Positions 1 through 7,751 of a stretch of 14,693 nt of DNA are shown here, piece by piece (the first letter of the stretch is position 1; each line of letters starts with the position of its first letter). The notes under the pieces are model-generated. The model saw only the letters and a list, made by a program, of their open reading frames with translations. It ran no database searches and had not been told where the DNA came from. The stretch comes from an uncultured Erysipelotrichaceae bacterium. GTDB taxonomy: Bacteria; Bacillota_I; Bacilli_A; RF39; UBA660. Location of the stretch: NCBI GenBank assembly GCA_902773365.1, contig CACYEG010000002.1, forward strand, positions 1 to 14,693, read 5' to 3'. Position numbers and translations under genes: made by a program.

Positions 1-48
1 ACTTTTAAAAAATGGAAAATAGTCATTACGAACAATGCAGGAAGATGA
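1..48 (+). CDS. C-terminal end of an upstream gene (partial)
   Basis: Frame 1 is open from the window edge to a TGA at 46-48 and encodes about 15 residues ending in ITNNAGR. The stop overlaps the ATG at 45-47 of the next ORF in an ATGA arrangement, which is typical of translationally coupled genes. The other two forward frames are closed at once (TAG at 20-22, TAA at 6-8). No family can be named from so short a piece. A TGA stop would be unusual here, since every other gene in the window ends in TAA or TAG, so this remains a weak call. Confidence 0.3.
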   Translation, partial: TFKKWKIVITNNAGR

Positions 49-212
49 GTATAAAATTTGTCACAGAAGATCTTACGACTACTATTGACATTATTCCAGA
101 GAATAGTCTGTCAACCACCTATAAGCTGGAAGATACTGTATTCAGAGAAAATTTTGATTTTTCCACAAAACTTATAGATTATGTAAATGGATTGTCTAAA
201 AATAACCAATAA
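45..212 (+). CDS. small hypothetical protein (55 aa)
   Basis: This is a short acidic ORF of unknown function with no transmembrane segment or signal peptide. It starts MSIKFVTEDLTTT and ends GLSKNNQ. The in-frame ATG at 12 would give 66 residues but has no Shine-Dalgarno sequence and lies just after an in-frame TAA at 6-8. The ATG at 45 follows AGGAAG (39-44), although the spacing is unusually tight, and it overlaps the TGA of the upstream frame, so coupling is plausible. It could also be the remnant of a longer broken gene. I do not recognise a family. Confidence 0.4.
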   Translation: MSIKFVTEDLTTTIDIIPENSLSTTYKLEDTVFRENFDFSTKLIDYVNGLSKNNQ

Positions 213-255
213 ATGTATATTTACATCTGTTTTTTGTAAAATAATAGTTTTAATT

Positions 256-264
256 TGATATAAT
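256..264 (+). promoter_or_regulatory. extended -10 promoter of the AAA+ ATPase gene
   Basis: TGA-TATAAT is a perfect -10 hexamer (259-264) with an upstream TG dinucleotide. No good -35 lies 17 nt upstream; TTGTAA at 234-239 would need a 19-nt spacer. Transcription would begin near 271, giving a leader of about 13 nt that starts with the Shine-Dalgarno GGTGA itself. Confidence 0.6.
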
Positions 265-283
265 TAGGGTGGTGAATAATAAT

Positions 284-1201
284 ATGAATGAATCATTTAG
301 TATGCTTGCTCATTATGGAGAAGAATTAACTGGAAAAAACTATATAACAGATCCTGCGATTGCAAGAGATGATGTAATAAAAGAGTTAATATTAACTTTA
401 TTAACTCCTGAAAAAGGGGCTTTACTAGTTGGTAAACCAGGTATAGGTAAAACTGCCATTGTCGAAGGTCTTGCATACCGCATACAAAAAGGCATGGTAC
501 CTAATGCTCTTGTAGGGTGGAAGCTATACAAAATTAATATTGTAAGTCTTATGGGTTCTGTAGGTGAAACTAACGATAATAGAATAGAGGCATTAATTAG
601 AGAATTAAAAGAACTTGATAAAACGATAATCTTTATCGACGAAGCACATTTACTTGTCAGTAGAAATGAATCTAATAGTGTCGATTTTGCAAATTTATTA
701 AAACCTGCACTCGATAGAGGAACAATTAAAATGATTGGTGCGACTACTACAGAAGAATATGAAACTTATGTATTGCGCGATAGGGCATTCGTTCGTCGTT
801 TCCAAAAAGTTGAAGTATTTGAAACGGATGGTCCTACTACTGTTAAAATACTAATGGGGACTCTTCCAAAATTAGAACAACAAATAGGGGTAAAGCTCGA
901 TTATACTCCATTCATAATCGAAAGGTTTATGAAATTCATAGTTGATATGACTAGCGAATATAAAAGAGTTTATGAAGTATCTAGTAGATATCCAGATATT
1001 TGTTTAACCATAATTGCTAACGCGCTTAGTTATGCGTTATTCGAAAACTTGGATAAAGCAACTATTAGGCATATCTATAAAGCCATAGTCAATGCTAAAA
1101 ATATTTATCCAGATGCAAAAGAAAAAGCAATCCAACAATTTAAAGTGGAATTTAACGATATAATTAAAGAAGAAAATATTCTTTTAGAGAATTTAATTTA
1201 A
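284..1201 (+). CDS. solitary Clp/ClpB D1-type AAA+ ATPase (305 aa)
   Basis: This is a single AAA+ module closely resembling the first ATPase domain (D1) of ClpA/ClpB/ClpC. Residues 16-33 match the Clp lead-in (TG.NYITDPAIARDD). Walker A is GKPGIGKT (50-57), Walker B IIFIDEAH (115-122), sensor 1 GATT (152-155), and the arginine-finger region RRFQKV is at 171-176. The Clp N-domain, the ClpB middle coiled coil, the D2 ring and a ClpP-binding loop are all absent. The aromatic pore loop of Clp D1 (usually KYRG) is replaced by SVGETNDNR (92-100), so canonical substrate threading is doubtful. The start is the ATG at 284, chosen because GGTGGTGA (268-275) lies 8 nt upstream; the GTG at 269 is inside that ribosome binding site. 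It is probably co-transcribed with the calcium ATPase 44 nt downstream. Its role is unknown; a remodelling or regulatory ATPase is inferred only from the fold. Confidence 0.85.
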   Translation: MNESFSMLAHYGEELTGKNYITDPAIARDDVIKELILTLLTPEKGALLVGKPGIGKTAIVEGLAYRIQKGMVPNALVGWKLYKINIVSLMGSVGETNDNRIEALIRELKELDKTIIFIDEAHLLVSRNESNSVDFANLLKPALDRGTIKMIGATTTEEYETYVLRDRAFVRRFQKVEVFETDGPTTVKILMGTLPKLEQQIGVKLDYTPFIIERFMKFIVDMTSEYKRVYEVSSRYPDICLTIIANALSYALFENLDKATIRHIYKAIVNAKNIYPDAKEKAIQQFKVEFNDIIKEENILLENLI

Positions 1202-1218
1202 TACATAAAAAAATAGCA

Positions 1219-1242
1219 CTCACATATATTTTTATAGGTGAG
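1219..1242 (+). promoter_or_regulatory. intercistronic hairpin covering the ATPase ribosome binding site
   Basis: CTCACATATA (1219-1228) pairs with TATAGGTGAG (1233-1242) across a TTTT loop: nine pairs with one A/G mismatch. The 3' arm contains the Shine-Dalgarno sequence AGGTGAG of the downstream P-type ATPase (ATG at 1246). In the folded state the site would be masked. No T-tract follows the stem, so this is not an intrinsic terminator. Confidence 0.5.
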
Positions 1243-1245
1243 ACT

Positions 1246-3822
1246 ATGCATAAACAAAGCACTATTGGTTTAACTAAGCATGAAGTTATAGAAAATAGAA
1301 AAAAATATGGTAATAACGATATAACTAGTAACAATAAAAACAGTTTTCTTAAGCTTTTAATAGAATCATTAAGTGATCCTATTATAAAGATATTATTGAT
1401 AGTTTTAGCAGTTAAAACTGTTTTTTTATTTCAAAATTTTGATTGGTTTGAAACGTTAGGTATTGTAATCGCTATAGCTATTGCTTCCTTAATTTCTACA
1501 ATAAGTGAATATGGCAGTGAAAAAGCTTTTGAAAGGCTCCAAGAAGAGTCGTTAAAATCAAAAGCAAGAGTATATCGAGATGGACTTTTAGAGACTATCG
1601 ATATAAACGATATAGTAATTGGCGACATCGTCGATATAACGAGCGGAGATGTAATAAGTGCTGATGGAGTTTTAATCGAAGGAAGTTTAAATATAGATGA
1701 ATCTAGTTTTTCTGGTGAAACTAGAGATATTTCTAAAACAGTCGGTTCAAAGCTGTTTAGAGGAAGTGTCGTTTTAAATGGAACAGGATTAATGCGTATA
1801 ACTGAGATAGGCAAAAGTACTAAATATGGAAAAATTGCTCTAGAGTTACTTACAAAAAATCCAGAAAGCCCGTTGAAAGCCAAGCTTAGGGACTTAGCTA
1901 ATATAATAAGTAAAATAGGGTACTTTGGTGCAATTTTAGCATTTTTTTCATACTTGTTTTCTGTCATATTTGTTGCCAATAAATTTAATTTAAACATAAT
2001 ATTAAATGTCATTACAACACCTAAGATTATTTTTGGCCACATTATATATGCTCTTACAATTGCAGTAACTATTATAATTGTTAGTGTTCCAGAAGGTCTT
2101 CCGATGATGATTGCTTTAGTATTATCATCAAATATGAAGCGAATGGTTAAAAATAATGTGTTGGTAAAAAGAATGGTCGGAATAGAAACTTCTGGCAGAA
2201 TTGATGTATTGTTTTCCGATAAAACAGGAACGATTACTGAAGGAAAAATGAAAGTGGTCGGTTTCATATTAGGCAATGGAAACGTTATTTCCGACATAAA
2301 TGAATTAGAAAATAGTACCTTAAAAAAACTCATAATTGAAAATATGTATATTAACAATGAAATAAAAGTGGATTCAAATGGAAAAATTGTTAGTGGAAAC
2401 AATACTGATCGGGCACTATACGACTACACAAAGGAAACCAGTGTAAGATACAAGATAATAAATCACATTCCTTTTAGCAGTGATAAAAAGTATTCATCAG
2501 TCGAAATAGATGATGGAACTATTCATTCGTTAGTCAAAGGAGCACCTGATATATTACTAAATAAAATTAACAATTATTTTTCTAGCGAAAATATAAAAAG
2601 GAAAATTGATTCTGAAAAGATTGAAAATATTATTAAAAAGTACGCTTCTTTGGGTTATAGGATAATCTTATTAGCAGATAAAACATATAAAGGTGATTTT
2701 AACTACTTAGCATCTGTGTTAATTAAAGATGAGCTCTCAGAACATAGTAGGGAAGCTGTCGAAGAAATAAACAAGGCAGGAGTACAAGTAATTATGATAA
2801 CAGGTGATTCTAAAGATACAGGGTTGGCCATCGCAAAAGAAACTGGTATTTTTAAGCCCGGTGATTTAGCCCTTACTAGCCTTGAATTACAGAGAATGAG
2901 TAATGAAGAAATAATAAACATTTTCGATCATTTAAAACTTATTGCAAGAGCTTTACCAACTGATAAGAGTAGACTTGTAAAAATTGCTCAATCGAAAGGA
3001 AAAGTTGTCGGAATGACTGGGGACGGTGTAAACGATGCACCAGCTTTAAAATGCGCAGATGTCGGATTTGCTATGGGTAGCGGCAGCGAAGTAAGTAAAG
3101 AAGCCGCAGATATAATAATACTCGATAATAACCTTAACTCTATATCAAAAGCGATACTTTATGGAAGAACAATTTTTAAAAGTATTCGCAAATTTATCAT
3201 ATTTCAACTCACTATGAACTTATGTGCACTGACTTTAAGTGTTATTGGACCATTTTTAGGAATTAAAACACCTGTTACTGTTATGCAAATGTTATGGATC
3301 AATATGATCATGGATACTCTGGCAGGGCTTGCTTTCTCTTTTGAGAATCCACTTAAAGAATATATGGATGCACCGCCAGTAAAAAAGGATGAACCAATTA
3401 TAAATAAATATATGTATTCAAATATTTTAATAACAGGATTGTTTACTGCATTTTTATTGTTGTTTTTTTTAACAAGTCCTTGGGTAGCACAACTTTATAG
3501 GTATGATCCTGATAATAGGTATTTATTAACTGCTTTCTTTGGACTATTTGTATTTTCAGGTGTATTCAATTCACTAAATGCTCGTACGAGTCGAATTAAT
3601 ATTTTTTCTCACTTGTTTGAGAATATTCCTTTCATTCTAATTATGTTATTTATTATAATTGTACAAATATTTCTTTTATATAAGGGTGGATTGACATTTA
3701 GAACATTTGGATTAACAGCAAAAGAATTTATAACGATGATAACCCTTTCTTTCTTGGTTTTACCGGTCGATATTATTAGGAAATTTATTCTAAAAAAAAT
3801 AGGGAGAAATACCGGAGTTTAA
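1246..3822 (+). CDS. P-type cation ATPase, P2 type, probable Ca2+ exporter
   Basis: This 858-residue polytopic membrane protein has every P-type ATPase signature: actuator loop SGET (156-159), PEGLP in M4 (282-286), phosphorylation site DKTGTIT starting at D325, nucleotide-binding KGAPD (431-435), and hinge TGDGVNDAP (591-599). M6 carries NMIMDT (686-691), matching the N..xD ion-site pattern of P2 calcium pumps. The PEGLP plus LWINMIMDTLAG pair is most like P2B (plasma-membrane type, one Ca2+ site), but no calmodulin-binding tail is evident. The N-terminal cation-ATPase domain is short and the C-terminal region has about four further helices. The start ATG follows AGGTGAG by 3 nt. It would expel Ca2+ (or possibly Mn2+) at the cost of ATP. 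The stop codon overlaps that of the convergent minus-strand gene within TTTAAA (3818-3823). Confidence 0.92.
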   Translation: MHKQSTIGLTKHEVIENRKKYGNNDITSNNKNSFLKLLIESLSDPIIKILLIVLAVKTVFLFQNFDWFETLGIVIAIAIASLISTISEYGSEKAFERLQEESLKSKARVYRDGLLETIDINDIVIGDIVDITSGDVISADGVLIEGSLNIDESSFSGETRDISKTVGSKLFRGSVVLNGTGLMRITEIGKSTKYGKIALELLTKNPESPLKAKLRDLANIISKIGYFGAILAFFSYLFSVIFVANKFNLNIILNVITTPKIIFGHIIYALTIAVTIIIVSVPEGLPMMIALVLSSNMKRMVKNNVLVKRMVGIETSGRIDVLFSDKTGTITEGKMKVVGFILGNGNVISDINELENSTLKKLIIENMYINNEIKVDSNGKIVSGNNTDRALYDYTKETSVRYKIINHIPFSSDKKYSSVEIDDGTIHSLVKGAPDILLNKINNYFSSENIKRKIDSEKIENIIKKYASLGYRIILLADKTYKGDFNYLASVLIKDELSEHSREAVEEINKAGVQVIMITGDSKDTGLAIAKETGIFKPGDLALTSLELQRMSNEEIINIFDHLKLIARALPTDKSRLVKIAQSKGKVVGMTGDGVNDAPALKCADVGFAMGSGSEVSKEAADIIILDNNLNSISKAILYGRTIFKSIRKFIIFQLTMNLCALTLSVIGPFLGIKTPVTVMQMLWINMIMDTLAGLAFSFENPLKEYMDAPPVKKDEPIINKYMYSNILITGLFTAFLLLFFLTSPWVAQLYRYDPDNRYLLTAFFGLFVFSGVFNSLNARTSRINIFSHLFENIPFILIMLFIIIVQIFLLYKGGLTFRTFGLTAKEFITMITLSFLVLPVDIIRKFILKKIGRNTGV

Positions 3823-4316
3823 AAGTATCCATTTTGAACTTCTAAAGTTTCATTAACTATCACAAATGCTTTTTTATCAATTTTTTTAATTAACTCTCTC
3901 AATCTTTTTAATTCTTTTTTTCTAATTTCGACTAATAATAAATTGTTGTCATCTGACATTGTAATAGAACTTATGCCATATCCGCTTTTTTTAAGAATAT
4001 TTCGTATTTTTATAGTATCCTTTTTAGTAAATATAAGTATCATTAGATTACCATCTATAAAGTATTTGTTTATTATGCCACCGATATAAGTTCCTATAGC
4101 ATAACCAAGAGCATAGCTCATGACAATAACAAAACTTATATTATCCATCGTAAGTGTTTCTCTTGCGACATAGAACCAAATTACAAGCTCGATGAAAGCA
4201 AGTATACAAGCGATGAAATTTTTCTGTTTTATTAAATAAACAGTTCTAACTGAACCGATACTGACATCTAGTATCCTTGCAAAAAACACTTCTAAACAAA
4301 GCAATAATGTCTTCAT
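3819..4316 (-). CDS. UPF0316-like membrane protein (DUF5698 + DUF2179)
   Basis: The protein has 165 residues if it starts at the ATG at 4316. The N-terminal half forms three or four membrane helices and contains ARILDVSIGSVRTVYLIKQK, a close match to the UPF0316/YebE family core. The C-terminal half (about residues 90-165) is a small cytoplasmic alpha/beta DUF2179 domain (LMILIFTKKD...LLLVEIRKKEL). The biochemical role is not established. A TTG at 4385 would add 23 residues overlapping femABX, but that extension is a Phe-rich low-complexity run and the family begins near the ATG at 4316, so I prefer the shorter form although its Shine-Dalgarno is poor. It lies 40 nt after femABX with no promoter visible between them, so it is probably the second gene of that operon. 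Confidence 0.8.
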   Translation of the reverse strand: MKTLLLCLEVFFARILDVSIGSVRTVYLIKQKNFIACILAFIELVIWFYVARETLTMDNISFVIVMSYALGYAIGTYIGGIINKYFIDGNLMILIFTKKDTIKIRNILKKSGYGISSITMSDDNNLLLVEIRKKELKRLRELIKKIDKKAFVIVNETLEVQNGYF

Positions 4317-4356
4317 ATTATTATTATGGCTAAAAAGAAAAAAATAAAACAAAAGA

Positions 4357-5580
4357 TTAATCTCTTTTGTTAAATTCTTGAGCAAGTTTGCCGCTTGCCA
4401 ATAAATACTTATATAAGTTTTCTTTAATTACTAAATCAAATTCTCCTATATATTCAAATATAAGCGGATTAAAACCTAATTTGAATCTATTTAGACCTGT
4501 ATACGGATTAGTTCCTTTAAAATCGCCAGTAATACCATTCAAATCTAAAAACTCATAATCGTCTTTATATCGGTCTATAATCGAGTTATATAGAAAATAG
4601 TTTGCGTTAAGTCCCGAAGTTTCTTTGTCATAGCCACTTTCGACAATATGCACTCTATTATCAAATTTTATTACTAGTGCAGCTGCAACAGTAGCATAAT
4701 TATTATTTTTTAATCCCTCAGTTGCCAAGATTATTTCGTTTTTTAAAAGGCATAATTTGCTGTCACTTGCACTTTTAGCATTTATATCTTCCGGTCTTTT
4801 GCTTCTATGTAATATTTCATTTAAAAGATTATTTTTATTTACTTCCTCTTCGTATAGTTCCTGGCTTGTCTTAATGTATTGCTCGTAGCTAACCTTAACT
4901 AAGAGAAGTTCTATTTTATCTAAACCAAATATATTATATAAATTTTTATAATATGTAAAAGATTCGTTAGTATTTATCATATTGTAAAAACTTGCTAAAT
5001 CATCGTCATTTCCAACCTCTAGATACAACCCTTTTCTCTGAGCATTCCTGATTTTATTTCTATTTGCCTTTGAAAATTTTTTAAAATCTGTATTTTTTAA
5101 GTCGACATAAGCATTAAATCTTGGAACACTTGATTCGAAATACAAGTTATCTTTAAGTTTCTTAAAACCGAATTTCGGTAATTCAAATTTAAGTTTTAAA
5201 TTGGTATTAGGATAGCATTCATATGTTTTATTGTTATATTGGGCAACGACAATTTCAGGATTTATTTTAATAAAGACTACACCTTTTTTTAAATAATATG
5301 CTTTGAGTTTATCAATAAATGTAGAAACAAGATCAGCATCGTAATAGTTAATTAAGAATCCTTTTGGAGCATATCCATAATAGGTATTATGTCCCAATTT
5401 TTTTATTCCAATAAGTGAAGCAGCTTTTATTGTAGTTCCATCTATCAATCCAATATATTCATAATCAAAGCCATTTTCACCCATAAAGCGAGCATACTCT
5501 ACTGATTGCATATAGTTTTTTAATTGGCTAGTTTTTGAATATCTTTCGAACTCTTCTATTGTCAATTCTTTAATGTTCAT
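4357..5580 (-). CDS. FemABX-family aminoacyltransferase (peptidoglycan cross-bridge)
   Basis: This 407-residue protein belongs to the FemA/FemB/FemX/MurM group, which uses aminoacyl-tRNA to add amino acids to the side chain of lipid-linked peptidoglycan precursor at the inner face of the membrane. Visible family features are YMQSVEYARF near residue 23, the YYGYAPKGF segment (67-75), the basic NRNKIRNAQRKG helix entering the second GNAT-like domain, a charged helical arm (about 230-280, coiled-coil-like), and a C-terminal block with GLNRFKLGF followed by YIGEFDLVI. The ATG at 5580 is preceded on the minus strand by AAAGGAAG and by a good promoter. The identity of the amino acid added cannot be told from the sequence. 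It implies that the organism builds a branched peptidoglycan. Confidence 0.85.
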   Translation of the reverse strand: MNIKELTIEEFERYSKTSQLKNYMQSVEYARFMGENGFDYEYIGLIDGTTIKAASLIGIKKLGHNTYYGYAPKGFLINYYDADLVSTFIDKLKAYYLKKGVVFIKINPEIVVAQYNNKTYECYPNTNLKLKFELPKFGFKKLKDNLYFESSVPRFNAYVDLKNTDFKKFSKANRNKIRNAQRKGLYLEVGNDDDLASFYNMINTNESFTYYKNLYNIFGLDKIELLLVKVSYEQYIKTSQELYEEEVNKNNLLNEILHRSKRPEDINAKSASDSKLCLLKNEIILATEGLKNNNYATVAAALVIKFDNRVHIVESGYDKETSGLNANYFLYNSIIDRYKDDYEFLDLNGITGDFKGTNPYTGLNRFKLGFNPLIFEYIGEFDLVIKENLYKYLLASGKLAQEFNKRD

Positions 5581-5606
5581 ATAATACTTCCTTTCCTGAG
5601 TTATAC

Positions 5607-5635
5607 ATTATAACACATCATATTAGAAATGTCAC
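5607..5635 (-). promoter_or_regulatory. femABX promoter
   Basis: Read on the minus strand: GTGACA (5635-5630), 17-nt spacer, TATAAT (5612-5607), with TG in the extended position (TGT-TATAAT). It predicts a start near 5600 and a 20-nt leader containing AAAGGAAG. Its -35 box directly abuts that of the eno promoter on the other strand. Confidence 0.75.
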
Positions 5636-5664
5636 TTGAATTATTTAATATTTTCGTTTATAAT
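5636..5664 (+). promoter_or_regulatory. eno promoter
   Basis: TTGAAT (5636-5641), 17-nt spacer, TATAAT (5659-5664). The start is expected near 5671, giving a 22-nt leader with AAAGGTGAGG before the ATG at 5693. It is the only gene promoter found here without a TG extension, and it has a good -35 instead. Confidence 0.75.
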
Positions 5665-5692
5665 TTTATCTAGAATAAAAGGTGAGGCAAGG

Positions 5693-6940
5693 ATGTATAA
5701 AATAACAGGTTTATGTGCACATGAAATACTAGATTCAAGAGGAAATCCAACAGTTTATTGCGAAATGCGTGTAAATGAAGACATTTTTGTCTCTGCGAGT
5801 GTTCCAAGTGGTGCATCGACTGGTTCTAAAGAAGCACTAGAATTAAGAGATGACATACAAACCAGATTTGATGGAAAAGGCGTAAAAAGAGCAGTTACTA
5901 ACGTTAATGAAATAATTAAGCCAAAAATATTGGGAGAAGATTTGGATCAAGAAAAAATTGATAAACTTCTTATCGAGTTAGATGGAACGCCAAATAAATC
6001 TAGATTAGGTGCTAACGCAATTTTACCTGTTTCTATATGTGTAATGAAAGCACTTGCTAAGAGTTTAAAAATAGAACTATATGAATACTTGGGAAATGGG
6101 AATATTTCTATGCCAATCGCTATGATTAATATACTGAATGGTGGAATGCACGCCAATAACGGCATTGATATACAAGAATTCATGATAGTACCAGCATTAA
6201 AATCTATTCACGAGCGCGTTCGTTGTGGTGCAGAAATATTTCATAAATTACAATCTATTTTAAAGAAAAAAGGCCTTTCTACAGGTCTAGGAGATGAAGG
6301 TGGATATGCTCCAAAACTAGTAAGTAATACAGAAGCGCTAGATTTACTTCAAGAGGCAATAACTAAAGCTGGGTATGTTCCTGGTAAAAATGTTTTTATT
6401 GCATTAGATGTTGCAGCAAATTCATTATATGACAAGGAGACAAACACATATAAATTGGATAATACAAGAATGAGTAAAGAAGACTTGTTAAATTACTATA
6501 AATATATAGTTGGTAAATATCCAATAATAAGTATTGAAGATCCATTTCAAGAGGACGACTTGGACTCACTTCGCAAAATAACACAAATATTGGGAACTAA
6601 ACTAATGATTGTAGGGGATGATTATTTTGTTACAAATAAAACTCTTCTAGAAATTGCTGCTTATAAATCGTGTGCTAATGCTATACTATTAAAACCTAAC
6701 CAAATTGGTACAATTACTGAGATGTTAGAAACTATAGCATTTGCTAAAGAAAAAGGATATAGGACTATTATGAGTCATAGAAGCGGCGAAACAACTGACG
6801 ATTTTATTGCAGATATGGCTGTTGGATTGAATATTGGATTTATTAAAACAGGTTCTATGGCTAGAGGTGAAAGAATCGCTAAATACAATAGACTTATGTT
6901 AATCGAAGATAAATTGACAGGGAAAAGTGAGCTAGAGTAA
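5693..6940 (+). CDS. eno: enolase (phosphopyruvate hydratase)
   Basis: Enolase converts 2-phosphoglycerate to phosphoenolpyruvate in glycolysis. The protein has 415 residues, slightly short for the family (about 430). Active-site residues are intact: S42 in PSGAST, H153 in NGGMHANN, E162, E202 in GDEGGYAP, Mg2+ ligands D239, E282 and D309, K334, H362-R-S in SHRSGET, and K385. Several blocks differ from common bacterial enolase: SIEDPF replaces SIEDG, LLKPNQIGT replaces LIKVNQIGT, and SMARGERIAKYN replaces the usual S.S.R motif. The ATG at 5693 is chosen because AAAGGTGAGG precedes it; an upstream in-frame TTG at 5636 falls inside the promoter -35 box. The next gene begins one base after the stop. 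Confidence 0.97.
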   Translation: MYKITGLCAHEILDSRGNPTVYCEMRVNEDIFVSASVPSGASTGSKEALELRDDIQTRFDGKGVKRAVTNVNEIIKPKILGEDLDQEKIDKLLIELDGTPNKSRLGANAILPVSICVMKALAKSLKIELYEYLGNGNISMPIAMINILNGGMHANNGIDIQEFMIVPALKSIHERVRCGAEIFHKLQSILKKKGLSTGLGDEGGYAPKLVSNTEALDLLQEAITKAGYVPGKNVFIALDVAANSLYDKETNTYKLDNTRMSKEDLLNYYKYIVGKYPIISIEDPFQEDDLDSLRKITQILGTKLMIVGDDYFVTNKTLLEIAAYKSCANAILLKPNQIGTITEMLETIAFAKEKGYRTIMSHRSGETTDDFIADMAVGLNIGFIKTGSMARGERIAKYNRLMLIEDKLTGKSELE

Positions 6941-6941
6941 A

Positions 6942-7442
6942 ATGTTAAAGTTACTAAACGCATTAGGTATTACATTATTAACTCTTCTTTTTATCATTCT
7001 TACAGTGTATTTATGGATTATTATCGAAACAAAGTTAAGACTAAAAAATTATCCAGAAATATTTAGTTATAAATTTTACTTAGTAAAGGAAAATGCCAAC
7101 TTAAAAGATATAAATATAGATGATTTAATCATTATAAATGAAAATGCTAACATCGATAATGGAGATATCGTATTATACTTAAATACAGATGGAACATATG
7201 AATTAGCAAGAGTCGATAAAATAAACAGCGTATCAGTTCTTTTGAAGAAAGATGGCTCTTTTAAAACAAATACCATGAATAGTAGTGTAATTGTTGGTAA
7301 GGCAAGTAAAAGAGTGAGAGGTTTTGGTAACGTATTGCATATATTAAAAAATAAAATTTTTTTATTGACAATAGGTATAATAGGGTTTATATCGATTGTA
7401 TATGTTCAAAAAAGACAAGCAAAGCCTAAGCAAATTGCATAA
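6942..7442 (+). CDS. SipW-like S26 signal peptidase homologue, catalytically degenerate
   Basis: This 166-residue membrane protein has a helix at 5-28, a beta-rich extracytoplasmic domain, and a second helix at 138-155 with a basic tail. The layout and the segments DLIII...NGDIVLY and SVIVGKASKRVRGFGNVL match the SipW/archaeal-type (S26B) signal peptidase fold, where they read GDIV...GDIITY and ..VIGKV...IP..G. The catalytic SGSM is replaced by KENANL (49-54) and the THRV block by LARV (88-91), so both the Ser and the His of the dyad are missing. It is probably not a peptidase; a scaffold or substrate-binding role is inference. It starts one base after the eno stop, so it is translated from the eno transcript, and secG follows. 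Confidence 0.65.
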   Translation: MLKLLNALGITLLTLLFIILTVYLWIIIETKLRLKNYPEIFSYKFYLVKENANLKDINIDDLIIINENANIDNGDIVLYLNTDGTYELARVDKINSVSVLLKKDGSFKTNTMNSSVIVGKASKRVRGFGNVLHILKNKIFLLTIGIIGFISIVYVQKRQAKPKQIA

Positions 7443-7447
7443 AAAAC

Positions 7448-7476
7448 TTGCGTCTAATAATTAAGTATGTTAAAAT
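7448..7476 (+). promoter_or_regulatory. secG promoter
   Basis: TTGCGT (7448-7453), 17-nt spacer, TAAAAT (7471-7476), with TGT immediately upstream (extended -10). It lies just after the stop of the S26-like gene and gives a leader of about 17 nt with AGGTGA before the ATG at 7500. Confidence 0.6.
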
Positions 7477-7499
7477 GGATACCGAAATCAGGTGAAAAT

Positions 7500-7718
7500 A
7501 TGGAAATTGCTCTATTGATATTATCTATAATTCTAATTGCACTTGCACTTTTACAGAGTAACAAAGCAAGTGATGCTGGACAGATTATAACTGGAGGAAA
7601 TGCTGAATTATTTCAAGCTCAAAAAGAAAGAGGAGCTGAATTATTTATATCGAGACTCACATTCATAATGGGTGGAGCATTCATGATAATTGCATTTTTA
7701 ATAATGTTTACAGCATAA
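7500..7718 (+). CDS. secG: SecG, protein translocase subunit
   Basis: SecG is the small accessory subunit of the SecYEG preprotein channel. This 72-residue protein shows the family layout: a first membrane helix (MEIALLILSIILIALALLQ), the conserved cytoplasmic loop with LLQSNKASDAG, ITGG..ELF and ERGAELFISRLT, then a second helix ending IAFLIMFTA. The ATG at 7500 follows AGGTGA by 6 nt; the in-frame ATG at 7467 lies inside the promoter and is rejected. Its place before rnr, smpB and ssrA is the usual one in Bacilli. Confidence 0.93.
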   Translation: MEIALLILSIILIALALLQSNKASDAGQIITGGNAELFQAQKERGAELFISRLTFIMGGAFMIIAFLIMFTA

Positions 7719-7719
7719 G

Positions 7720-7741
7720 TACACTTCGGTGTATTTTTTTA
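7720..7741 (+). terminator. intrinsic terminator of the eno-secG unit
   Basis: TACAC (7720-7724), UUCG-type loop TTCG, GTGTA (7729-7733), then a run of T from 7734. The C(TTCG)G closure is a very stable tetraloop, which compensates for a 5-bp stem. It starts two bases after the secG stop. Confidence 0.85.
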
Positions 7742-7751
7742 TTAGTTTTTG

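Noticed and set aside
213..235. Terminator after the small ORF (ATGTA/TACAT with a T-run)
   Set aside because: The stem is five pairs with a single G-C pair and a C-T-G break before the T-run; too weak to call.
1431..2402. Long 323-codon open frame on the minus strand opposite the calcium ATPase
   Set aside because: It is a codon-bias shadow of the P-type ATPase; no ribosome binding site or recognisable domain.
4340..4370. Possible terminator after femABX (AAAAGA/TCTTTT arms followed by T-rich sequence on the minus strand)
   Set aside because: The stem is all but one pair A-T and lies over the femABX stop; it would also separate UPF0316 from any visible promoter.
5636..5692. N-terminal extension of enolase from a TTG start at 5636
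   Set aside because: The TTG is part of the -35 box; the family start and a strong ribosome binding site support the ATG at 5693.
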